From assembly GCF_019393635.1 (NCBI RefSeq), contig NC_057863.1, positions 3,646,334 to 3,710,333 on the forward strand: a stretch of DNA of 64,000 nucleotides, read 5' to 3'. Under the pieces are notes generated by a model, which worked only from the letters and a program-made list of their open reading frames with translations, was not told where the DNA came from and ran no database searches. Position numbers and translations under genes: made by a program. The number at the start of each line of letters is the position of its first letter. The stretch's first letter is position 1. This stretch comes from Dromiciops gliroides (lineage: Eukaryota; Chordata; Mammalia; Microbiotheria; Microbiotheriidae). Shown in pieces: positions 1 to 10,779 of the stretch.

Positions 1-503
1 TGACGTGGTAAAGTTTGAGGTTTTTAAGGATGGGTTACATTAGGGAATATTTGAGGGGGCAGGGAAACACATAACTGTGATTTTTTACCTATTAATTTAC
101 TGGTAGAGTAGGACAGGAAGTATTTGGGGACCAAGGAAGCTGCTCTGGTAGAGGATAAGCTTAGTTTCAAAGTTGTGATGTGTGATGTCCTATAACTCAG
201 CTGTAGGTATCCTGGGAAGTTCAAGCATCTCCTTTAAGCAGGCCTGGAGCTAATAAATAACCATCCTGCCATGTTCCAGAGTGGAAGGGCAGAGTCCAGA
301 GAGCTACAGTCAGGAAGGAAATCACACACATGCCCTGTCTGGAAAATTACGGACTGCTGTATGGCTAAAGAGTAGACTGGTTACAGAGACAGATTTGGTC
401 TTACTGTAAATAATCATTTTCTTTCTGCAGCATCTGAGGGTTCTGAGCCTCTCTGGTGTGGCTGAAGTCTCAGCTGATTCTTTAGAACAAGCGTGACACC
501 CTG
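1..503. other. Unassigned intergenic DNA
   Basis: I see no gene, promoter or repeat family that I can name here. The short open frames have no recognisable domain and overlap one another in several frames, as expected by chance. Confidence 0.5.
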
Positions 504-641
504 GCATGTCCTCCCCCCAGTCCTCCTCCCCCCAACAACCTGCATGTCCTCCCTCCAATCCTCCTCCCCCAACAATCCGCATGTCCTCCCTCCAGTCCTC
601 CTCCCCCTAACAACCCGCATGTCCTCCTCCCAGTCCTCCTC
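504..641. repeat. Minisatellite, about 38-bp unit
   Basis: Units start at 504, 542, 579 and 617 (38, 37, 38 bp and a partial copy). Each begins GCATGTCCTCC and continues with a C-rich tail that ends in CCCAACAA-like sequence. The period explains the pseudo-repetitive open frames on both strands. Confidence 0.85.
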
Positions 642-944
642 TAGCTTCTCCTCTCTGTCTTCCCTCCCCTCCACTTCTCAGCATCAGATCACGACTCATT
701 CTCCTGGTACCAGATGGCATTTATTTCTTCTCTCTTGGAAATCTTTCTTCCTGCAAATAAGACAGAGAGTGTTGGCCCCCAGCCTCCGAGTAGCCCATGT
801 TCCAATCAGTTTGGCTGGTGTGTCTACCCATCACGTATTTCTGCCTGCTATCTGTATTAGCTGCTTTGTCACCATGGGGCCTGTGAGTGAAAAACTCACT
901 GAATGACAAAGATTCCAGGGCAGGGAGGTCAGACTAACCTCATT

Positions 945-1295
945 TCTTTGTGGATGTGGTCCAGAGACCAGTAGATCATGGGAATGCTGGCCACAGTGTC
1001 CAAGTAGATTTTAGCGAGGCGTTTGGTAAGTGATTTCATGCTTCTGGTATGGAAAGGATGAAGAACTGTTAGATTGTAAGAAAATGATAAGAATTTGGAA
1101 CTGGCTGACTCAAGGGTAGCATTTGCAGTTTGCTGCGGAAAGTGGTCTTTAATGGAACGACCCCAGGATCTGTGTTGGGGCCTGTGTTCTTCATGGGACA
1201 TTTTCATGACTAACTCTGGATAAAGGCACATAGGACATTATTGTCAAATGTGCTGATGACACCAAGCTAAGACAGAGAGCCAACAGACAGTGTTC
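945..1295 (+). mobile_element. CR1/L3-like LINE fragment, reverse transcriptase region
   Basis: The plus strand carries eroded pieces of a CR1/L3 reverse transcriptase. A LDFSKAFDT-like segment (VDFSEAFGK) lies near 1003-1030. A GSVLGPV segment lies near 1167-1190. The catalytic ADDTKL motif lies near 1249-1269, in another frame. Frameshifts and stops separate them, so this is a molecular fossil. The assignment rests on the order and spacing of these motifs. Confidence 0.65.
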
Positions 1296-1344
1296 TTATT
1301 ATCTCAGGACACAAGAAGACCTTGCCAGGTGAGAACCATTCTTT

Positions 1345-1440
1345 CCCGGCTTCCTCTAAGTCTCAGCTAAATGCCCCCTTCTGCAAGAAGCCTCTCCCAG
1401 GTCGCCCTGTTCCGTCACATTATCTCTGATTTATCCTGTC
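1345..1440 (+). mobile_element. L2 LINE 3'-end fragment
   Basis: The sequence resembles the L2 3' region, which in sense orientation reads as 'CTCAGCTAAATGCC...TGCAAGAAGCCT...'. It is cut off at the TG/TA microsatellite that follows. Confidence 0.55.
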
Positions 1441-1580
1441 TGTGTGTGTACACATGTATGTATGTATATATGTGTGTGTACATGAATATATACATAATGT
1501 ACACATACACACATGTATATGTCCACATATAGTTTATTTAAATATAGAATATATAACTATATATACAATGAAATGTGTGT
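1441..1580. repeat. TG/TA-rich microsatellite
   Basis: Alternating TG, TA and CA runs such as TGTATGTATGTATATATG give a low-complexity, alternating purine-pyrimidine tract. Confidence 0.8.
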
Positions 1581-2171
1581 GTTCTGATATATTGAGGGTC
1601 AGCACAGGAAATTAAATGGGAATTGGGGGGGGCGGGGTGGAGGCTTCAGGTGACCTGCAAGGGCTAACAGGCAGCACAGAAAACATTTACAAACTCAGAA
1701 ATGCATAAGATATATGTATAGTGTCCTATCCTATCAACCCACACTTTACAATTAGCTACTATCCACACCCCATAAAAAAAAAATAGTCAGACTCCTTGTC
1801 TGGTACGAAGGGTGGGCCAGCAAATTTTATGTGGATTTTCCACATCTCTGCGCCGCACCCCTAAGCCTTGCAATGTGGAAGGGATAACTGTACGAGGTGG
1901 GGAGGCCTGGATAGAAGTGGGTCTGAGAGTCATGGGAGCTCTCAGGTCCTCAGTGGCAGTAGGCAGTGGGATACAGCCAACAGGGACACAACCGCTATCA
2001 TCGGAAGAGAAGCAGAACTTCTGGAAAGGAGAAGATGAGAGTCTTGGCCTGTTCTGTCCAGGTGAGACCATAGATAGGTTCAATTCTGGGCACCACACAC
2101 CAGAAACAGCCCTGAGAACATGGGGGGTGTGTAGAAAAGGAAGACTTGAATCATGGAGAGCCTCAGGTGGA
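1581..2171. other. Unassigned intergenic DNA
   Basis: There is a G-rich run near 1627-1640 and otherwise nothing I recognise. The 161-codon plus frame and the opposing 130-codon minus frame here lack any domain, and the plus frame runs on into the following SINE. Confidence 0.45.
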
Positions 2172-2340
2172 GGTGGCATGGATCAGCAGCATGAGTGCTG
2201 GACTTGGGATCAGGAAGACTTGGGTTCAAATCCTACCTCAGGAACTCCCTGGCCAAGTGACCTTGGACAAGTCACTGACCCTCCATCTCTAAGATGAGGG
2301 AGTTGGGCTGGATGCCTTCTGAGACCCCTCCAGCTATAAG
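2172..2340 (+). mobile_element. MIR/CORE-type SINE
   Basis: The tRNA-like head has a B-box-like GGGTTCAAATCC. It is followed by a CAAGTGACCTTGGACAAGTC core and a tail of the type GAGGGAGTTGGGCTGGATG, the layout of MIR/CORE SINEs of marsupials. Confidence 0.75.
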
Positions 2341-3225
2341 GCCATACTCTAAGAGGACCAAGTGAGGGAATTAGAGAAGACCTGGGGGCCTTCTAGTATG
2401 TGAAGTAGGGTCATGTGGAAGGGGTTCTAGACTTGTTCTATTTGATCTATGAGGGCAAAGCTGGGAGCCATGAGGGGTAGCTACAGAGGCAAAGTGAGCT
2501 GATAGCAGGACGAGCCTCTCATCTGCTGGAGTCATCCCACCCGGAGAGGGCTGCTTTGGGAAGCCAAGGGTCTTTGTGGATGCTTAGCCTAGAGGAGCAC
2601 TTGCTCAGTGGGATGGTGAGAGGATTCTTTTTCAGGGAGGAGCTGGGCAGCATGGCCTCTGCTTGGAGGTTCTGGGCTCCTGGGACCTGTCGCTGGTGTG
2701 GACCCTTGGGTCCTCCAGCTGGCATGGACACCGGGGAAGCACCAGGGCTTCTTCTTATGCCACCGTGGAGGGGTATTCCTTGAGATTCACACCCTATGTA
2801 TTTGTGTTCTGTAAAATCCTACAAAGCTTCCAGGTAAATGCTGCCTTGTTCATGAAGCAGTCCAGCCAGTCCTAACCCACTTGCCAAGCTGAGCCTGGGC
2901 TCTGTGTCTCTCTCCCATCCCCGGTCCCTTAACTCGGAGAGCACAGCTGTGGTCCAACCTGGACAGGAGCATCAAGTCCTTCCCCAGCCTCGGGGGCAGT
3001 TGGTTTGTTAGCCCCTGCCTGACAGCCTTGGGGAGGGGGAACTCTGTCTCTGCAGCCCCCACCCATTGTTCTATGTACTCATGCATAACACAGGGACCTG
3101 CGCTTGTGTCCTATTCCTCTCTTGGCCTGGGAGCTCTAGGACTGCAGGGGTGGATCTCCTCATCCAATCCCCCGAGCAGTCAGCCATGCTTACAGGGCAC
3201 TGAGTGGAAGGGTCTGGAGGCCACT
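2341..3225. other. Unassigned intergenic DNA
   Basis: No repeat family, exon or promoter signature was recognised in this stretch. Short frames overlap on both strands without domains. Confidence 0.45.
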
Positions 3226-3345
3226 TATGGTCAGTAGGACCTTGAACAAGTCACTTAACTCCCTTAGCCTGTAAAGGCAACATCTGTAAAATGTGGCAGC
3301 TGAATGGCATCTCTAGGGTCCCTTCTAGCTCTGGGTACAGGAGCT
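3226..3345 (+). mobile_element. MIR-type SINE, 3' part
   Basis: It contains a SINE core (CTTGAACAAGTCACTTAACTC) in broken form, a CATCTGTAAAATG segment and a GGTCCCTTCTAGCTCTG tail. The tRNA-like head is missing. Confidence 0.65.
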
Positions 3346-3744
3346 GCTTTAAATGCCCAGTCTGGTACACAGCTGCTCATCCCTCTGACTTCTTCCTGGG
3401 AGAGCACACATCTTATCCATATTGGGTGTCATTGGGTCATCCTCTCTTGGGACCCAGAAGTCTAACACCCCCCCCATCTCCATTTAAAGAGGCATCTCAA
3501 ATTATCCCTGTGAAAGTGGAGAACCCATAGTGACGTGTACAGCAGAGTCCTTCACTTCTCCAGCTGAGCCTAGACAGGTGACAGACCAACTCTATTTAAC
3601 TGTGTCTCCAATTGTCCAGGGAAAGTGAAGACCACCTGGGCAGCAGGGACTGGTCCTGCCTGGTTCCTGGATGTTTACAGATGTTCTCAGGGACTTAACT
3701 CTCTGGAATTTCTTAGTCACATGCACTTCTGTGTATGTAGACAC

Positions 3745-4050
3745 AGGTAGGTAGGTAAGACAGAAGCGAGAGACAGAGACTAAGAGAGACACACAGGGAG
3801 AGAGACAGAGACAGGGACACAGAAAGAAATATGAGAGAGAACAGAGAAGAAAGAAAGAAAGGAAAGAAAGAAAGGGAGGGAGAGAGGAGAAAAGGATGGA
3901 AGCAAGAAAGGAAGAAGGAAAGAGGCAAGATAAACAAACAAGCAGATAGATTATACAGCCAGCCAGCTGGACAGCCAGCCAGCCAGTCAAGATAAACAGA
4001 CAAGCAGAAAGATTATGCAGACAAGTAGGCAGGCAGGAGGCTAGAGTTCC
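3745..4050. repeat. Purine-rich and CAGC-rich low-complexity tract
   Basis: GAGA/GAAA-type runs lead into AGCCAGCC-type repeats. A segment beginning AGATAAACA-ACAAGCAGA occurs twice (about 3930 and 3990) as an imperfect direct repeat of about 60 bp. Confidence 0.75.
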
Positions 4051-4094
4051 AACTGAGGCTGTTTCTAGGAGGCATTGTGGTATAAGAGGTTAGG

Positions 4095-4510
4095 GGTGGG
4101 GAGGGGCATGGTACAGTGAGGAAAGACTTTGGGATTTGGAATGAGGACCTGGTCCTGCCAACATTTGGCTGGGAGACCTTGGACAAGGGTTATACCATGT
4201 GCAGTGACAACATAACCCACAGTTAGGGGATGAAACTCTGGGCAGAGAAATTTCTTTCCTTTTCGGTAAAGTGAGCATAGCAGGGATGTTCCCAAAGTCA
4301 CAAGCCTTTTCAGGGGGGTCCCCAACTGTATGAGGTGGGATGAACTGTCAGCGGCCAAGAGGGTCTGTGCCATTAGATCAATGGAGGGTTATGTATGAGG
4401 AGCTGGAAGAACTCTCAGAAGCCCCCTAGTCCAATCCTCTCATTTTACAGATGAAGAAACGGAGGCAAACGGAAGCAAAGGGAAGTGACTTGCCCATGGT
4501 GGAGCGGAGA
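4095..4510. mobile_element. MIR-type SINE fragments
   Basis: A plus-strand MIR-like head and core (GGGAGACCTTGGACAAGG) lies at about 4095-4200. A minus-strand core lies at about 4410-4510 with the antisense signature CATTTTACAGATGAAGAAAC. Both are old and diverged. Confidence 0.5.
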
Positions 4511-4799
4511 ATGCAGTCCCCGGCCAGACTCACTCCCAATCCAACGCCCTTCTTTTTCTGCTGCATTGTCTCCTTCCTTCTGTGGCCATTTCCAAGAAAG
4601 TGTCCTGAGCGAGGCAGGGAGGGTTGCTTGGTGTTCAGAGCAGGCACCTCCTCCCCTGCACTTGTGGTCCCCTTCCCCCATCACACTCTGCTCTCTGACA
4701 CCCACATTCGTCTGTGGCTGTGGGAGGGCCCTCATCATGTTGGCAAACACTTTGATCCAGTTCAATCACACAGTGCTCCCAGTATAGAAAGACCTGTAC

Positions 4800-4905
4800 C
4801 CAGTCAGTCAATGAGCACCTACCATGTACCAGGCACCGTGCTAAGTGCTGGGCATACAAGCAAGGCCAAAGAGAGTCCATGCCCCTGAGGGAACTCCTGG
4901 TCTCA
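4800..4905 (-). mobile_element. L2 LINE 3'-end fragment
   Basis: The antisense L2 terminus is recognisable: GAGCACCTACCATGTACCAG, then GTGCTAAGTGCTGGG and an eroded 'CCCTGAGGGAACTCCTGGTCT' segment (bases 4884-4904). Confidence 0.7.
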
Positions 4906-4989
4906 TGATCACGATCACAAATGTCCACAGAGGCTGCTTTTGCCAGAGTTCAGCTCCTTCGTTAGCCAGATGAAAGTGACATTTTGAGA

Positions 4990-5105
4990 CTAGGAGAGAG
5001 AGCCCCCTCTTTAGAGCCAGAAGCCCCAGGTTCAAATCCTGACTCTTGCTTGATGCCTTGGGTAAGTCACACTTAACCTCTTCCATGCCTATAAATGAAG
5101 TGTGT
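4990..5105 (+). mobile_element. MIR-type SINE fragment
   Basis: There is a B-box-like AGGTTCAAATCC followed by a diverged core with GGGTAAGTCAC and a CTATAAATGAAG segment, as in MIR. Confidence 0.6.
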
Positions 5106-5204
5106 GTGTGGGGGGGGAGGGGGACTAGCTCTGTCATTGAGTATCCGTGATGTAGAACAGTGGCATATGTGAATAGAATAGAAGCCTAAAATGTAGCCAC
5201 GGCA

Positions 5205-5600
5205 TGTCTAAAACATGCAAGGTTTGTCTAAGACCCTAGCAGGAAGAGTCCTAGAATGTGGAATGTCCAAGGGGAAGGGTCTTAGGACATAGAGTGGAAG
5301 AGGAGGGAAGGAGTTGAGAACATAGAACTTCCAAACAGGAACTTAGCCTGGGAACATGAAGATGCTTTTCAGAGCAAGGAAGGGACTTTCGGACCCAGAA
5401 CTTAGAGTAGCCCAGCTGGAAGAGGACTTAGAACACAGACCTTGGAGTGTCTACGTGGGAAGAGTATTGGGATATAGAACAGGGGATGGCAGAGTGGGGA
5501 AGGGTCTTAGAATACACAACATCCAATGTCTGCATAGGACTGTGGAAGACAGAAAACTTAAGTGAGAAGGGACCTTCGGACCTAGAATGTCCTTCCAGAA
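5205..5600. repeat. Degenerate tandem repeat, about 40-bp unit
   Basis: Copies of a loose unit of the form GGG-CTTAGAACATAGAA-TCCA recur across the block, for example near 5230, 5275, 5320, 5425, 5470 and 5510. Units are diverged and variable in length. Confidence 0.5.
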
Positions 5601-5869
5601 GGGCCTCCGGACACAAACACAGAATCTCATTGGGAGGAAGCGCAGGCCCTGTAAGGGAAGCAACCTGCTGACAACGGCATAGGAAGAAGCCCTTTTCGTG
5701 ATATGCCAACCTCCATCCACTTGGCAAACGTATTTGTGCTTTGTCCCCAGCACTCGGCTAGCGGCTCACCAAGTATGATCCGTGATCTGGAGAAAGAATG
5801 AGGGGGCAGAGATCTGGAGCCAGGCAGCTAAGGGAGGGATGGAGGGAGTGGCAAAGGGGAGATGTGTGT

Positions 5870-6130
5870 GTAGGCAGCCAGGCAGCAACAAGCTTTTATT
5901 AGATGCCTCTAAAGTGCCAGGCTCTGGCTGCGCTAAGAGCCCAGAAAGCAGGAGGAAAGAAAAACAATAGTGCCTGCCCCTTAGGAGCTCACAGGAGAAT
6001 AGTGGCATGACCCAGCCACAGCAAGGATACACTGGAGCTGATCGACGGTAGGAGGCAAGAAAAGGAAGGGAGATCAGATGAGAGTGTAGCTGAGCCTTGA
6101 AGGAGGAAGGGCTGAGGAGGACCCTGAGCA
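5870..6130 (-). mobile_element. L2-derived LINE fragment
   Basis: An antisense L2 end (AAGTGCCAGGCTCTGGCTG, AGGAGCTCACAGGAGAATAG) is followed by a 'CCTTGAAGGAGGAAGGGCTG' segment. The same combination recurs near 43.6-44.1 kb in this window. Confidence 0.55.
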
Positions 6131-6234
6131 TTCCCGGCGTGGGGAACAGCCAGGGAAAATAGAGTCAGAAGTTGGAGTGAGTTGTGTGAGGAGCAGTCAG
6201 GAGGGATGGGGCACTGGATCCCAGATCATTCAGA

Positions 6235-6345
6235 GGACAGTTAGGTAGCCAAGTGGAGAGAGAGGGCCAGACCTGGAGTCAGGAAGACCTGAGTGCAAAT
6301 TCACCCTCAAGACACTCCTTGTGTTACTCCACAAGTCATTTAACT
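6235..6345 (+). mobile_element. Marsupial tRNA-derived SINE, diverged copy
   Basis: A diverged head (ACAGTTAGGTAGCCAAGTGG) and B-box region (CCTGAGTGCAAATTCACCC) are visible. The 3' half is eroded. Confidence 0.65.
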
Positions 6346-6508
6346 GATGCTTAGCTAACAAATGCTTTTCTTGAAGCATTTGGCAAGATGTGCCTTCCAA
6401 TAAGCACACCTGTGGTCATTAAGAGAATCTGCTTCTCTGCGGGGGGCCCTTAAAGGTGCAAGTTTCTGCCAGGCTGCTTTCCCCCCAAATATGTTAAAAA
6501 CTGATGGA

Positions 6509-6662
6509 AGGGGCAGCTAGGTGGCACAGTGGATAAAGCACTGGCCCTGGATTCAGAAAGACCTAAGTTCAAATCCAGCCTCAGACACTTGACACTTACT
6601 AGCTGTGTGACCCTGGGCAAGTCACTTAACCCCCAGTGGCCCACCAAAAAAAAAAAAAAAAA
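6509..6662 (+). mobile_element. Marsupial tRNA-derived SINE (WSINE/Mon-type)
   Basis: A full-length copy from GGGGCAGCTAGGTGGCACAG through the B box AAGTTCAAATCC to a poly-A tail. The flanking sequence AAACTGATGGA occurs before it, between it and the next SINE, and after the next SINE. Confidence 0.92.
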
Positions 6663-6672
6663 ACCTGATGGA

Positions 6673-6815
6673 GGAGGGGCAGCTAGGTGGCGCAGTGGAT
6701 AGAGCACGGACCTGGATTCAGGAGGACCTGAGTTTAGACACTTGACACTTACTAGCTGTGTGACACTGGGCAAGCCACTTAACCCCCATTGCCCCACCAA
6801 AAAAACAAAAAGAAA
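6673..6815 (+). mobile_element. Marsupial tRNA-derived SINE, second of a tandem pair
   Basis: Same family as the preceding copy. A short internal deletion removes most of the B box (CCTGAGTTTAGACACTTGAC). It has an A-rich tail and is flanked by CTGATGGA on both sides. Confidence 0.9.
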
Positions 6816-6974
6816 AAAAAACTGATGGAAAACCAGCTGCTGATAGTCATGTGACGTGGCAGAGAGTTAACTCCCTAAACTGTGGTCCAATCTGCAAAAT
6901 CACAGGACATTGGGGCATACTACTGGGTTGCCCAGCTGAAATTAAATGATAATTCCATATTGTCGCCAAGGAAC

Positions 6975-7090
6975 AAGGGCAGCATGGCTTCCTGGATAGA
7001 GCTTTTCCTTGGAAGGCAGAGGGATCCGGGTTCGAGTCCCAACTCTGATAAATGGTGGCTCTGTGACCCTAGGCATATCATGTAACCGCC
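6975..7090 (+). mobile_element. tRNA/MIR-like SINE, old copy
   Basis: A tRNA-like B box (GGGTTCGAGTCCCAACTCTG) and GTGACCCTAGGCATATCATG follow a diverged head (CAGCATGGCTTCCTGGATAG). Confidence 0.65.
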
Positions 7091-7449
7091 TCCCTTAATG
7101 GATGGCAGAGAAAGCTGTACCCTCCTAGGGAACTGCTCCAATGCTAGCCAAATCACGCCCCCCCCACCCCCACCCCGGCTCATGTTTGGCGGCCTCGGAG
7201 AGCCAGGGATTAAATTCCGACTCTGCCGATTCCCCGTCGGGTGTCTTGTAGACCCCCCCACCCCACCCCCACCTCTGAGAGCTCTTCCAAAACTGATTCC
7301 GACGCCCGCCCGCCTGAGGCTGCTTGTTTGAACCTCCCTTTTTAGAGCCTAATCTAGGAGATTTCCCCAGCCTCCCAAGCATCTGGTCTTCCCCACCCCC
7401 GCCCCGCTCATTCACTTATTCTTTCTGAGCTGAGCCTCTCCGCAGCTCC

Positions 7450-8500
7450 TAGGTCAGGGTACCGGGGAAGAGTGGGGCGCTGCCCCTCCGGGGCCCCGGG
7501 GCTAGGGAAGGAAGGGCAGGGTGCTGCCAGCTCCCGGTGCCCGCGGCCTCCTCGCCAGCCACCATCCCCCACCCCCCACCCCAAGGCGTCCTTATTTGAC
7601 TCGGGGCCTATTGGCCTTGAGGGGGCGGTCCCCCACGTGCCTCGGATTTCTCTGCCGCCCCCCTTCTCGCGCCGGGGCAATGACTGGGGCAGGAGCAGAC
7701 CCTGGCCCTGGCCCAGCCCCCGCCCGCCTGCAGCTGCCTAACTTCCAAGGACAGGCTGGAGCTCCCCCAGTAGCTGGGAAAATACCCCTCTGCCCCCACG
7801 CCCTGTGCAGCTCCTCCTCGACTCCCCGCCTGCCTGCATGCCTGCCTCCCTCCCTCGAGCAGGCGCCTCGACTTCCCCAGCAATCCGTGCAGCCTAGAGG
7901 CAGGTGGCCAGACCGGGTGTGCGAGGCTGGGGTCCCGGCGCCCCGGGCAGGCGGGGGTGGGTGGCCTTGCCTGCTGGGGTACTGTGGAGTGGCGGGCAGC
8001 GGCGGGCAGCAGGGCCCGAGTGAATTCGTGTGTCAGCGGCGCGCCGGGCGGGGGGTTGGGGATGGGGGACCGGGCTGGCTGAATTCCCAGCCTCCCTCCT
8101 CCCTTTCTACCCCCAGCCCCCTGCTGCCTGTCTCCGGGCCGCCCTCCCAGCCTGGCGGCCTCCCGGCCGGCCGCCGGCCCTCCTCCCACCACCTCCCTCC
8201 CTCTTTTCCTCCCCCCTGGGTGCCTGGCAGCGTGCCGGCAGCGCCCGGGGTTCGCTCCGTTCTCACGACCTCTCAGGTTGCCTGAGCTCATCTGGGAGCT
8301 ATTCATTTCCTGCCAGAAAGCAGCCGGGCCTGCTCCACAAACCACCTTGGCCGCAGAGCAGCCACCCCAGCAGCAGCCGCCGCAGCAGCAGCGATTGGCG
8401 GCCCTGGCCCTTGAGCCGGGCCTGGGCCTGAGCCTGAGCCTGAATCGCCGCCTGGGGCCTCGCTCTGCAGCCTAGAGACCCGGCTGTTTCTCGGTCATCA
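7450..8500. promoter_or_regulatory. CpG-rich block 3' of HES1, candidate CpG island
   Basis: About 1 kb is very GC-rich with many CpGs, unlike its flanks. It includes GC-box-like GGGGGCGG (near 7621) and an inverted CCAAT (GATTGGCGG near 8393). A more ordered segment at about 8270-8350 contains the RUNX-like ACAAACCACC. Overlapping frames of over 200 codons exist on both strands, but they are proline/arginine/glycine-rich with no domain, so I treat them as composition effects. It may be a promoter for an unannotated RNA or a regulatory CpG island. Confidence 0.45.
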
Positions 8501-8797
8501 AAGGCAATCAGGAAAGGAGGGCAAGGAGCCGGGAGCTGCTAGAGCAGAGACTAGAGGGGCAGCCCAGGGAGAAGGGGGGGGCGACACTGCTCCATATGGG
8601 AGCACTTAAGAGCTGGCAAGGAAGCACACACGGGCTGGGTTCAAGCACTGGGAGGGAGTGTGGGAAAAGCCAATCGACTTTAATGACAGGTTCCCTAGAT
8701 CATGAGGGCATCCCGTCGGCCCAGCCGTTAAAGTACAAGGGGCTAGCTAAAGTGTTTCAGTGGGCTAAGAGCAGCGGGGGCAAAAGGGAAAGGAGAG

Positions 8798-8950
8798 GGG
8801 GCAGCTAGATGGTGAAGTGGATAGAGCACCGGCTCTGGATTCAGGAAGACCTGAGTTCAAATCCGGCCTCAGACACTTGACACTAGCTGTGTGACCCTGG
8901 GCAAGTCACTTAACCCTCATTGCCTCACCAAAAAAAAAAAAAAAAAAAAA
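8798..8950 (+). mobile_element. Marsupial tRNA-derived SINE
   Basis: A full-length copy with B box GAGTTCAAATCC and a poly-A tail. It has clear target-site duplications of GGAAAGGAGAG at about 8787-8797 and 8951-8961. Confidence 0.93.
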
Positions 8951-9019
8951 GGAAAGGAGAGCTTCAAGGGGTCTGTGGGGGAGTACAATCCCACATGTGG
9001 AGCAAGAGGGGACTCTCCT

Positions 9020-9140
9020 AAGGCCCACTCCCTCACTTTTTAGAGGAGGAAATTGAGGCCCAGGGAAGTGACTTTCCCAAGGTCTTAGAGTTCGTGGCAG
9101 TCAGGATTTGAATCCAGGTCCCCTGGATCTCCAGCCAGTG
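9020..9140 (-). mobile_element. MIR-type SINE fragment
   Basis: The antisense core is visible: GAGGAGGAAATTGAGGCCCA, AAGTGACTTTCCCAAGGTC and ATTTGAATCCAGGTC. Confidence 0.75.
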
Positions 9141-9199
9141 AATGCTCATCAGTGCCTCTCCCAGATTAGAGATTCCAGGATTTTTGAGGTGGAAGCAAA

Positions 9200-9930
9200 A
9201 ATCTCCACAAGGTCTTTTTGGTCCTCCAGCATCTTCCTGGGAACTTGCAATGACCTCTTGGACCCTAGAGCTGTCCCCCACTCTCCCCGTCTTGCTCACC
9301 TCCCCAGTGAGACCTATCCACAGCCAGCACAACCATCCCGGTTCAGACTCTGCTCACCTCTTCCTTCCACAGCTGCAGCATTCTCCCTGCCTGGCAAGTC
9401 CCTGTCCTTTCCAACCAACCTGGGCACAGCTCACTGACTGCCTTCCCCAAAGCTCTGGTTTCCATTCACAGATCTGCTCAGGAAGCCTTAGGGGTTCCCT
9501 GTGGCCTCTGGGTTAAAATGTCATCGAAAGCTTCCTATCTGCTGGATGGATGGGGCTTCACCCTCCTTCCCTCCCCACTTTCCCTCCCATCCATTCCCCA
9601 TAAATTGTGTTCCTTCTTTGGCCTCTGTGCCTTTGGACAGTCTGTCCCTTGTGCCTGGAAGGCTCTTGCTCCTCACCTTGGTCACCTGGTAGCCCTTGAT
9701 TACAAGATCCAAGAAGAGAAGCGCGGTTAAAGGCTCTTAGTTGTTCCACCACCAGCAGCCCTCCCCAAATTACTGGGTGTATCCATGGCATATCTTTTCT
9801 ATTGATTTCTCTCGTCCTGCTATACCCAACCCCCAATAGAATGTAAGCTCCTCGCAGGCAGACTGTTGAATTGTGGACTTGATAACCCCAGCACCTGACC
9901 CAGTGCCTAACAGTGAGTCATGATACACTG
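9200..9930 (+). mobile_element. L2 LINE 3' region
   Basis: Pyrimidine-rich sequence ends with the L2 terminus: AGAATGTAAGCTCCTCGCAG, then a CCCAGCACCTGACCCAGTG segment. Homology to internal L2 sequence before about 9600 is less certain. Confidence 0.6.
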
Positions 9931-9934
9931 TTCT

Positions 9935-10775
9935 AGGAATTGAATTAAACAGGACTTAACCCTGCAGCTTTTCCTTAGAGCCTGCTGAGCCGGCTCCTTC
10001 CACAGTCTTCCAGAGGCATCCAGGAACCTCCCGCTGTGCACAACTCCTCCAGGCCATAACTGTTGGGGAGGTTTAGGTGGGGCTGGGATGGCCCAGCATG
10101 AGCCTAGGGAAGGTGTTCTGCCACAAGCAGTCTGGCGGCTGCTCCAGGAGTCTTCCGCCTGTCCTCTCTCAGGGCTGCCTGAGGCCCCAGGGATCTTCTC
10201 TATTGTCTTCAAAGCATGAGCAAAAATGGTAAGGAACAAACAGTCCCTGGAAAGGCTGGATCTGTTTAGTCAGAACAGATGGATTGTGCTCTCAAGTGGA
10301 AAGGAAGGCAATTCAGGAGGAAACCTCTGGGGGGCAGAGTGATGCCTTCCGACCTTCCCGAGAGAAGGCAGCCTGAGAGAGAAGAGTTGGGGTGGGGTGG
10401 CAGAAGAGGAGGACCTGTGGTCCTAGACACCACCCGCTCTCAGTCATAAAGGACTGCTTGGCCCACTGTCACTCCCATGTGCCACTTTGCTTTCTTTTCT
10501 TTTTCCATCCTCCCTTGGGTAGGGATGGGGACACCCAGAGCAGGAATTGATCCTACTGATCAAAGTAGAACTTGGGCAGCTCAGAGTCTGAAGGTTCCAA
10601 CTTTTCAATGTAAAGACATTTCATTTGCAGTTTGATGAGGGGAAACTATGTGATGGGTGGACCCTGCAGTGGATTGTATAAGAACGGAAATGGATTTTAG
10701 GGAGTTGTCAGCCTAAAATTAAAACTCTGATGCTTCAAATAGTTGAACCAACTTGTAACAACTGCTTTCAGGGTA
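9935..10775. other. Unassigned intergenic DNA
   Basis: No repeat family was recognised. The segment from about 10575 to 10770 is AT-rich and not repetitive, so it could be conserved non-coding sequence, but I have nothing further to support that. Confidence 0.4.
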
Positions 10776-10779
10776 GGGC

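Noticed and set aside
504..641. CRISPR-like array of regular repeats
   Set aside because: Repeats are contiguous with no unique spacers, and the DNA is vertebrate.
6509..6815. tRNA genes suggested by A-box/B-box motifs
   Set aside because: The boxes belong to the heads of tRNA-derived SINEs; no cloverleaf with a proper acceptor stem is formed.
7521..8345. Long overlapping open frames (254 codons plus, 245 codons minus) as genes
   Set aside because: They overlap on opposite strands, are Pro/Gly/Arg-rich, have no domain, and come from high GC content that lacks stop codons.
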